The translations under genes and the position numbers were made by a program. From Aureococcus anophagefferens (Eukaryota; Sar; Pelagophyceae; Pelagomonadales; Pelagomonadaceae): 64,000 bases of DNA. The notes beneath the pieces were generated by a model. It made no database searches. It saw only the letters and a list, made by a program, of their open reading frames with translations, and was not told where the DNA came from. Where the stretch lies: contig NW_008705576.1 in the NCBI RefSeq assembly GCF_000186865.1, positions 523,256 through 587,255 of the forward strand, read 5' to 3'. This document shows, piece after piece, positions 57,567 to 64,000 of the stretch (position 1 is its first letter; the number at the start of each line of letters is the position of its first letter).

Positions 57567-60500
57567 ATGGCGCCGCGGCGTAAGAAGTCGAAGGCGAGCT
57601 ACGCCGAGGAAGAGGACGAGGACGACATGGTCGACGTGCCGCCGCCGGCGGCGGAGGACGACGACGAGGAGGAGGAGGCCGCGGAGAAGCCGCGGGGCCG
57701 CGCGTCCAAGAAGAAGAAGGCCGCGGCGCCGCCGGCGCCGGCGGACGACGACGACGACGAGTTCGAGGCGCCCGCGGAGGACGAGGACGCGGGCATGGAC
57801 GAGGACGACGACGACGAGGACGACGAGGAGGACGACGACGCCGCCGAGGACCGGCTCGTGCGGCGCATGCGCAACGACAGCGACAGCAGCTCGTCGGCGG
57901 GCATCATCCACGAGATCTACTGCGAGCACTTCATGTGCCACAAGAAGCTGACGATCAAGCCCTGCCGGCGCATCAACTTCATCAACGGCGCCAACGGCAG
58001 CGGCAAGTCGGCGATCCTCGCCGCGCTCCAGATCTGCCTCGGCGCGTCGGCGAAGTCGACGCACCGCGGGAACCGCATGGGCGACCTCGTCCGCGAGGGC
58101 TACGAGGGCCAGGCGCTCGTCCGCGTGTCGCTGGTCAACGAGGGCTCGGACGCGGCGAAGCCCGAGGTCTACGGCGACATGATCACGATCCAGCGCCGGT
58201 TCTCGCGCCGGGGCCCCGCGAGCCTCCAGCTCCTCGGCGCCGACGGCGCGTGCAAGTCCAAGGACAAGAAAGAGCTCCGCTTCATCCTGGACACGCTCAA
58301 GGTGAGCGTCGACAACCCCGTCTGCGTCCTCGACCAGGAGAACTCCAAGAACTTCATCCGGGGCAAGGGCAAGGAGAAGTACCAGTTCTTCCTCAAGGCC
58401 ACGGAGATCCAGGACGTGCAGAACCGCATCTCCAAGGTCAACCACGCCGCGAACAAGTGCCTCAACGACGCCGCGCACCAGCGCACGAAGCTCGAGCACT
58501 TCGCGCGGCTCTTCACCCAGGCCGAGCAGGAGTACGAGGAGGTGAAGCGCCTGGCCAAGTACGACGACGAGATCCGCGACCTCAAGGTCACCTTGGCCTG
58601 GGTGTCCGCGCGCGCGTCCGAGAAGACGCTCGCGGCGGCCGAGGGCCACCTCGCCGAGGCCGCGGCCGCGCGCGAGCAGTACGACGCCAAGGTCGCGGAC
58701 TGCGCGAAGAAGCTCGCGGAGCTGAAGGGCGACGAGCACGGCTCCCACCAGCAGCGCCTCGAGGACCGGCTCACGCAGTTGAAGGACGTCGACCTCGCCG
58801 CGTGCCAGGAGTCGACGAGCAAGGTCAGCGCGGCCATCGGCCTCAAGAACGCGGAGGTGAAGAAGGCCATGCAGGTCGAGAAGAAGGCCCAGTTCACGCT
58901 CAAGGACAGCGAGCGCGACAAGCAGGGGCTCCAGCAGAAGTTGGGCGACGCTCGGAAGCGCAACGCCAAGGAGGCCGCCAAGTTCGAGTCCAACTCCGCC
59001 GGCGCGGCCGTCGCCAAGCTCGAGCAAGCCTTCAAGGCGCTCGAGGCCGACGAGGCCGACCTCGCCGGCGGCGGCGCGGGCCTCGAGGAGGCCGCGCTCG
59101 CCGCTGACGACGCGGCCAAGGCCGCGGCGACGGCGGAGCGCGACGCGCTCGCCAAGAACCGCGACGCCAAGGCCGAGGCCGACCACCTCGAGGGCACCGT
59201 GCGCCACCTCGAGCAGGCCGCCGCGTCGCCCCTCGGCGCCTTCGGCGCCTACCAGGCGCAGCTCGCCAAGGAGCTCGCGCGGCGGTCGCGCGACTTCGAG
59301 CGGCCGCCCGTCGGCCCCATCGGCGCGCACGTCAAGCTCGCGTCCGCGGCGGCGAAGAAGTGGGCGGGCTCCATCGACGACTGCTGCGGCCGCCAGCTCG
59401 CGTCCTGGATCGTCGGCTCGAAGAAGGACCAGAAGGTGTTTTACGACGTCGCGCGGAAGCTCAACTGCGCGGAAGCCGTGAAGCTGATCATCCAGGTGCC
59501 GCGGCCCCGCCACAAGATCCGCGACCTCGTCCAGGAGCACGGCCTCACGACCGTCGCGTCGCTCCTCAAGGTCGACGACGACGCGTGCTTCAACGCGCTC
59601 GTCGATTTGTCGGACGTCGACTCGACGTGCCTCTTCGACGACAAGGCCGACGCGGAGAAGCGCGGCATGGTCCAGCGCGGCGGCATGTGGGACCAGCTCC
59701 CGGGCGTGCGCCACCTGCTGGTGCACGGCGGCGCGCGCACGGGCGCGAAGAAGGGCACCCTGTTCTTCCGCAACGGGTCGTCGCGGCGCCGGGCGCTCAT
59801 CGGCGTCGACGCGTCCGCGGATCTGCCCGGCGCGCGCCGCGACGCCGCGGACGCGCGCCACCGCGCCGACGCGCTCGTGGCCGAGGCGCGCGACGCGTCC
59901 AAGGCGGCCAAGGGCGCCGCGGCGGCGGCGACGCGCGCCAAGGCCGGCCGCGACAAGGCCGCGCGCGACCTGCAATTGGTCCGCCGGAAGCTGCGCGACG
60001 CGCGGACCGCGCGCGACGACGCCGTGGCGAAGACGAACGAGGAATTGGTCGTCGAGCCGACGGACGGCCTGGAGTCGGACATCGCGGACTGCGACGCGGA
60101 CATCGTCGCGAACAAGCGGGCCCTGGCGGACGCCAAGTCGCGGGTCGCGGACGCGCGCGCGGAGCTCAAGCCTTTGGAGGCCACCAAGGCCCAGCACCGG
60201 GAGCGCAACGAGGCCATCATCGCCGAGATGGAGGGCATCCACGACCAGATGGCCCAGTCCGTGCAGATCGAGCAGCAGGCGAAGCGCGTGCTCGAGAAGT
60301 CCGAGAAGAAGCGCGACGAGGCCAAGCGCACCGAGGCCAAGCACGCCGAGGCCGTCGAGGAGGAGCAGAAGCGCCACGGCGACGTCGTCGACAAGGCCAC
60401 GCGCTACACGCGGCAGCTCTGGGGCGAGACCTGGGACGGCGTCGCGCGGCCCGACGACGTAAAAAAGTACAAGTCCCAGGAGGCGGTCAAGGCGCGCATC

Positions 60501-61160
60501 GAGCACACGGAGGGCATCAAGGCCAAGGCCCTCAAGCGCCGCGGCGTCACGGAGGTCGACCCCGAGGTCGCCAAGGAGAAGATGGACCGCGCGCGCCACG
60601 CGTATTTCGAGAAGGAGTCGGGCTGCAAGCAGATCGAGCGCGAGGGCGAGCAGCTCAAGCAGGACGCCCACGAGCGCTGGAACCGGCTCAAGCGCATCCG
60701 CCAGTACATCTGCCGCCGGTCCAACAGGGAGTTCGACAACATCCTCCAGGCCAAGGGCTCCGCCGGCAAGCTCGACTTCGAGCACAAGGAGAAGACGCTC
60801 GGGCTCACGTACCAGAAGGACAACGCCGACGACGCCAACATCATCAACAACATCACGTCCCTCAGCGGCGGCGAGCGCTCCTTCTCGACCCTCGCCATGC
60901 TCATCTCGCTCGGCGCGACGATCGAGTGCCCGTTCCGCGTCATGGACGAGTTCGACGTCTTCATGGACCAGGTCTCCCGCAAGGTCGCCATGAAGGAGCT
61001 CGTCGACATGGCGAAGAAGATGGAGAACCGCCAGTTCATCTTCATCACGCCCCAGGACCTCAGCTCCCTGCCCCAGTCCGACATCCTCAAGATCTTCAAG
61101 ATGAACCCGCCCATCCGCGGCCAGCGCACGCTCGAGGAGGCCTTCGCCACCCAGGGCTAG
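57567..61160 (+). CDS. SMC6: Structural maintenance of chromosomes protein 6 (SMC6)
   Basis: 1197 aa, no introns. After an acidic, Lys-containing leader (~1-110) come the N-terminal ATPase half with IYCEHFMCHKKLTIKPC and Walker A NGANGSGKSAILAALQICLG (~140), a Q-loop region (CVLDQENSKNFIRGKGKEKY), a first coiled coil, a hinge (~590-740), a second coiled coil, and the C-terminal half with NITSLSGGERSFSTLAMLI (signature, ~1098), PFRVMDEFDVFMD (Walker B, ~1125) and QFIFITPQDLSSL. These are SMC6-specific forms. With SMC5 and NSE proteins it forms the SMC5/6 complex for recombination and genome stability. ATG 57567 is chosen because upstream frame is low complexity. Confidence 0.94.
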   Translation: MAPRRKKSKASYAEEEDEDDMVDVPPPAAEDDDEEEEAAEKPRGRASKKKKAAAPPAPADDDDDEFEAPAEDEDAGMDEDDDDEDDEEDDDAAEDRLVRRMRNDSDSSSSAGIIHEIYCEHFMCHKKLTIKPCRRINFINGANGSGKSAILAALQICLGASAKSTHRGNRMGDLVREGYEGQALVRVSLVNEGSDAAKPEVYGDMITIQRRFSRRGPASLQLLGADGACKSKDKKELRFILDTLKVSVDNPVCVLDQENSKNFIRGKGKEKYQFFLKATEIQDVQNRISKVNHAANKCLNDAAHQRTKLEHFARLFTQAEQEYEEVKRLAKYDDEIRDLKVTLAWVSARASEKTLAAAEGHLAEAAAAREQYDAKVADCAKKLAELKGDEHGSHQQRLEDRLTQLKDVDLAACQESTSKVSAAIGLKNAEVKKAMQVEKKAQFTLKDSERDKQGLQQKLGDARKRNAKEAAKFESNSAGAAVAKLEQAFKALEADEADLAGGGAGLEEAALAADDAAKAAATAERDALAKNRDAKAEADHLEGTVRHLEQAAASPLGAFGAYQAQLAKELARRSRDFERPPVGPIGAHVKLASAAAKKWAGSIDDCCGRQLASWIVGSKKDQKVFYDVARKLNCAEAVKLIIQVPRPRHKIRDLVQEHGLTTVASLLKVDDDACFNALVDLSDVDSTCLFDDKADAEKRGMVQRGGMWDQLPGVRHLLVHGGARTGAKKGTLFFRNGSSRRRALIGVDASADLPGARRDAADARHRADALVAEARDASKAAKGAAAAATRAKAGRDKAARDLQLVRRKLRDARTARDDAVAKTNEELVVEPTDGLESDIADCDADIVANKRALADAKSRVADARAELKPLEATKAQHRERNEAIIAEMEGIHDQMAQSVQIEQQAKRVLEKSEKKRDEAKRTEAKHAEAVEEEQKRHGDVVDKATRYTRQLWGETWDGVARPDDVKKYKSQEAVKARIEHTEGIKAKALKRRGVTEVDPEVAKEKMDRARHAYFEKESGCKQIEREGEQLKQDAHERWNRLKRIRQYICRRSNREFDNILQAKGSAGKLDFEHKEKTLGLTYQKDNADDANIINNITSLSGGERSFSTLAMLISLGATIECPFRVMDEFDVFMDQVSRKVAMKELVDMAKKMENRQFIFITPQDLSSLPQSDILKIFKMNPPIRGQRTLEEAFATQG

Positions 61161-61212
61161 GCGCGCCAGCCTAACCTAACCCCGCCGCGTCGGACGTTGT
61201 TTGAACCGCCCT

Positions 61213-62814
61213 TTACCCCTCCGACATGTCGTCGCCGCTCTCGATGTCGTCGCCGCTGTCGCTGTCGTCGAGGAGGAGCGCGTCCTCGAGCGCGCGCGTC
61301 GGCGCGCCGTCCACGTCGTCGTCGTCGTCGTCGCTCTGGGGGCCCAGCAGGCCCTTGCCCTGGAGGTCCCAGTACTTCTGCTTGCACTGGTAGTCCTTGC
61401 GCGTCCGCACGTCGCCCGCGATCCTCGTCCAGTTGCCGACGCCGTGCGCGTCGACGGCCGCCGCGAGCGCGTCGATCTCGGCCGGCGCCCACTCGCCGGC
61501 GTTGTAGTCGCCCGAGAAGGAGCAGTGCCACTTCTCGCGGCACTGCGACGCCGTGCGGCTCGGCACGTGCACGGCGACGCGCTGCCAGAAGCCCGCCTCC
61601 TCGCGGATGGGCGCGTTCACGAGCTTGTCGACGCCCTCGTCCGAGTGGAAGTGCACGGCCAGCACGAGCCGCTGCTCCTCCACGGGGAACCACTTGCCCT
61701 TGACGTTGCCGCCGACGAGCTCGTGCTTCAGGTGGCCGTGCCAGCGGTCCCGGCACTGCTTCGCGGTCCGCCGCCCGAGCTCGTCCGCCAGAAACTGCCA
61801 GCTGTTGGCCCCGAAGTGCCTCACGTGCTCGACGACGCGCCGGTCGTCGTCCTCGGACCACGTCGCGTCGATCATGCAGGGGTTCAGGCGGCGCTGGTAG
61901 TGCTTGAGGCACTCCACGGCCGTCCGCGCCGGCCGCCAGGGCTCGCCCTCCTCCCGCTGGTTCAGGAACGCGGCGCAGATGTCCCAGCGGTGGCCCTGGT
62001 TCGCCTCGACGATGGCGTGGAGCATGCGGTTCTCGAGCTCGGTGAAGGGGCCCGCCCGCGGCCGGAGCGCGGCGGCCCAGCGGCGCTCGCAGTGCGCCGC
62101 CGTCGCGCCGCCGTCGCCCGCGGCCGTCGCGTACGGGTCCTTCGGCGGCCCCGGCCGCCGGCCGAGCTTCTTCTTCCGCGGCGGTTCGCCGCCGTCCGCG
62201 GCGGCGGCGGGCGGCGGACCCGCGGCGACGGGCGCCCCGAGGGCGGCGGCGGGCGCGCCGAGAGCGCCGGCGGGCGCGCCGAAAGCGGCGGCGGGCGCGC
62301 CGAGGGCGGCGGCGGGCGCCCCGGGGACGGCGGCTGGCGCCCCGAGGGCGGGGACGGGCGGCCCGAGGGCGGCGACGCGCGCGGCCTCGGCCGCCGCGCG
62401 CGCGTCGCGGTCCGCGACGGCGACAGCCCAGACCTCGAGCGCGCGCGCGGCCGCGAGCGCCGTCACGGCGGCGGCGACGCGGTCCCAGTCGGGATGCTCC
62501 CAGTCCGGCTCCGACGCGACGGCGCACGCGAGCGCCGCGTCCTCGGCGGCGCTCCATCGCGGCTTCGCGGCTTTGCGGACGCGCTCGAACTCGTCCTCGA
62601 CGGCCTTCGCGTGCGCGGCCGCGGCCTCGCAGCGCGTCTCCGTCTCCTCGACGTAGTCCGGGTCCACCGACGGCCAGGAGATCTCGAGCATCTGGTCCAG
62701 CAGGTGGCGCCGCTTGACGCCCGCGGTCTCGATGCGGCCGTCGAGGGCGCGCAGGCCGTCGCGCAGCTGCTTCTGCAGCGCGAGGTTCGCCGCGAGGGTT
62801 TCGGAGGCGGTCAT
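61213..62814 (-). CDS. Multi-Myb-repeat protein, SNAPC4 (SNAP190)-like
   Basis: 533 aa. At least four SANT/Myb repeats are visible: FTELENRMLHAIVEANQGH, TWSEDDDRRVVEHVRHFG then SWQFLADELGRRTAKQCRDR, KWFPVEEQRLVLAVHFHSDE then FWQRVAVHVPSRTASQCREK, and EWAPAEIDALAAAVDAHG then WTRIAGDVRTRKDYQCKQKY. A degenerate N-terminal repeat (PRWSAAEDAALACAV) is separated by a GAPAAALGAP repeat encoded by a ~21-bp minisatellite (62230-62370). The order of repeats and the N-terminal helical region recall SNAPC4, which binds the proximal sequence element of snRNA promoters; a CDC5/MYB-type factor is the alternative. The C-terminus is acidic. It ends 52 bp from SMC6. Confidence 0.65.
   Translation of the reverse strand: MTASETLAANLALQKQLRDGLRALDGRIETAGVKRRHLLDQMLEISWPSVDPDYVEETETRCEAAAAHAKAVEDEFERVRKAAKPRWSAAEDAALACAVASEPDWEHPDWDRVAAAVTALAAARALEVWAVAVADRDARAAAEAARVAALGPPVPALGAPAAVPGAPAAALGAPAAAFGAPAGALGAPAAALGAPVAAGPPPAAAADGGEPPRKKKLGRRPGPPKDPYATAAGDGGATAAHCERRWAAALRPRAGPFTELENRMLHAIVEANQGHRWDICAAFLNQREEGEPWRPARTAVECLKHYQRRLNPCMIDATWSEDDDRRVVEHVRHFGANSWQFLADELGRRTAKQCRDRWHGHLKHELVGGNVKGKWFPVEEQRLVLAVHFHSDEGVDKLVNAPIREEAGFWQRVAVHVPSRTASQCREKWHCSFSGDYNAGEWAPAEIDALAAAVDAHGVGNWTRIAGDVRTRKDYQCKQKYWDLQGKGLLGPQSDDDDDDVDGAPTRALEDALLLDDSDSGDDIESGDDMSEG
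62230..62370. repeat. ~21-bp coding minisatellite in the SNAPC4-like gene
   Basis: About seven imperfect units around GGCGCGCCGAGGGCGGCGGC encode repeated GAPAAAL. The unit length is a multiple of three. Confidence 0.85.
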
Positions 62815-63027
62815 GCGCTTCTCGGGCGGCGCGCGCGCGCTTTGCAGTGCTGCGGCGCGGCGCGCGGCTCACTCAGTACGGCTCAGCACATGGGGTGCTC
62901 CGCCATCATCTCGAAAAATGAGATCTCATTTCTGCCACACACGATGGTGTGCGCACAGACGCGCCGCGGCGCGCGCCGCCTAGCTGCGTGAGCGCGTAGC
63001 ACGCACCAGAAAAACAGCGCTACTACC

Positions 63028-64000
63028 ATGGACTCCGAATTGGAAGCGATCCTCGCCGAGTCCGACGGCTCCGACGACGGCGCCGCCGCCGGGCTGTCCC
63101 TGGAGGACATTTTGAAGGAGGACGAGGCGCTCGGGGGCGACGAGTCGCCGGGCCTCGCGCAGGCGCTGTCCTACGCGCGGCTCCGCGAGGACGACGACGA
63201 GGCGCCGGCGAGCGACGACGACCTCGACGGCGGCGCGTACTCGACGAGCGAGACTCCGTACTCCGCGCGGGACTGGGCCGTGCTCCAGCAGATCCTCCGC
63301 GAGGAGGAGGAGGGCGACGACGGCGCGCCGCGGCGGCCGGTCGCGCCGCCCGCGGACGACGCCGCGCCGGAGCCGCCGCGCGCGTCGCCGCGCGCGTCGC
63401 CGCGGTCGTCGCCGCGGCCCGCGGCGCCGGCGCCGGCGCCGGCGCCGGAGCCGCGGCCCGCGCCCGAGCGGGCGCCGTCCGCCGCGGAGCCGCCGCCCAG
63501 GGGCCCGACGCTCTGGCGCGGCGACCGCCTCGCCGCCGCGGCCGCGCGGGAGGCCCGCCTCGTCGCGGGCGGCGGCGACGTCGTCACGAGCCCGCTGCAG
63601 ATGAAGCGGCGCGCGCGCGCGCGCGCGCCGGCGCTCCTGCGCCGCGAGGGCTGGGAGCCCCCCGCGTCGGCGCCGGCGACGCGGCGGTCCGCGGCGAGCG
63701 GGCGGGGCGTCGCGCGCGCGGAGACGATGGGCGCGATCTCCCGCCAATTGGGCAAGAACGCGCAGTACCGCGCGCACGGCCCGGGCCTGCCCTGCGCCTT
63801 CGCCGTGCGCGCGAAATTCGTCGCCATCGGCACGTCGCGGGGCCTCACGCTCGTCTTCGACCACTTCCAGGAGGTGCGGCGCGTGCTGGGCACCGCGTCC
63901 GACGACGGCGTGAGCTCCGTCGACCTCAGCGTGTCGGGCGACCTCGTCGCCTGCGGCCACGCGAGCGGCAAGGTCGCGCTCTGGGACGTGATCAAGGGCG
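63028..64000 (+). CDS. VPS8-like CORVET subunit, N-terminal part (cut by window end)
   Basis: 324 codons are visible from ATG 63028 and the frame remains open at the window edge. The first ~230 residues are acidic and then Pro/Ala-rich and disordered. The conserved part starts at ~250: AVRAKFVAIGTSRGLTLVFD, then HFQEVRRVLG, then GVSSVDLSVSGDLVACGHAS and GKVALWDVIKG, the form of the first WD40 blades of VPS8. VPS8 is the Rab5-binding subunit of the CORVET endosomal tether. A (GC)n run near 63608-63630 lies in the coding region. Divergent to the SNAPC4-like gene across 213 bp. Confidence 0.75.
   Translation, partial: MDSELEAILAESDGSDDGAAAGLSLEDILKEDEALGGDESPGLAQALSYARLREDDDEAPASDDDLDGGAYSTSETPYSARDWAVLQQILREEEEGDDGAPRRPVAPPADDAAPEPPRASPRASPRSSPRPAAPAPAPAPEPRPAPERAPSAAEPPPRGPTLWRGDRLAAAAAREARLVAGGGDVVTSPLQMKRRARARAPALLRREGWEPPASAPATRRSAASGRGVARAETMGAISRQLGKNAQYRAHGPGLPCAFAVRAKFVAIGTSRGLTLVFDHFQEVRRVLGTASDDGVSSVDLSVSGDLVACGHASGKVALWDVIKG

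Noticed and set aside
1..64000. CRISPR arrays, rRNA genes, bacterial operons or a transposase gene
   Set aside because: None seen. Repeats are tandem coding repeats or introners, genes have eukaryotic introns and domain types, and no DDE-type transposase or reverse transcriptase frame was recognised.

Overview
This window is nuclear DNA from a very GC-rich, extremely gene-dense microbial eukaryote. About thirty protein genes fill roughly 85-90% of the 64 kb. Several convergent genes end only 3-4 bp apart, and several divergent start codons lie 30-120 bp apart. The gene set is eukaryotic: SERCA Ca2+-ATPase, VPS13, VPS8, SMC6, NOL9/GRC3, lipoyl synthase, a SNAPC4-like Myb protein and an axonemal DRC8 protein. 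Many introns share sequence from gene to gene. The combination best fits a pelagophyte stramenopile such as Aureococcus anophagefferens, in which intron-generating DNA transposons (introners) are known. The species is an inference, not proven by the window.

Layout. 1-93: tail of a PTA-repeat protein. 0.3-3.6 kb (-): SERCA. 3.8-5.2 kb (-): MYND/Sel1 gene. 5.3-7.1 kb (-): MsrB-MsrA-TM fusion. 7.35-9.0 kb (+): BMT5-like/zinc-finger/hydrolase fusion. 9.25-11.8 kb (+): rhomboid protease. 12.1-21.6 kb (-): giant VPS13. 22-26.6 kb (+): FAS1 surface protein. 26.8-27.9 kb (+): glycosyltransferase. 28-31.1 kb (-): a propeller-like membrane protein and LipA. 31.3-36.8 kb: HHG-repeat protein, GT25-like protein, SpoU methyltransferase, PhyH-like dioxygenase and a Cys-rich protein. 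36.9-40.3 kb: DRC8 and an LRR/exostosin-like fusion. 40.8-45 kb: four poorly known proteins. 45.2-47.1 kb: Cys-loop ion channel. 47.3-52.8 kb: NOL9, patatin, dual-specificity phosphatase and a coiled-coil protein. 53.3-57.1 kb: PAH-domain protein and a second MYND/Sel1 gene. 57.6-64 kb: SMC6, SNAPC4-like and VPS8 (cut by the window end). Three runs of N are assembly gaps.

The most striking system is a set of at least eleven introner insertions in eight genes. Each element is inserted into coding sequence and flanked by an 8-bp target-site duplication. The left copy of the duplication begins with GC or GT and acts as the 5' splice site, and the element's terminal inverted repeat provides the 3' AG. 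Splicing at these sites restores the pre-insertion reading frame exactly, for example the DKTGTL motif of SERCA. There are families of 203 bp (A) and 192 bp (B, and a diverged C) that share a central core, a 169-bp TACGTA-rich element (D), and one truncated copy. Families A and B work in either orientation. Seven of the eleven predicted introns are GC-AG. No transposase is present, so all copies would be non-autonomous.

Other notable items are two gene fusions (BMT5-like + zinc fingers + hydrolase; MsrB + MsrA + membrane anchor), an algal Cys-loop receptor, a three-repeat HHG protein, a multi-stem inverted-repeat structure in the largest intergenic region, and two MYND/Sel1 paralogues with codon use unlike their neighbours. 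All calls come from reading the sequence; no similarity search was run.
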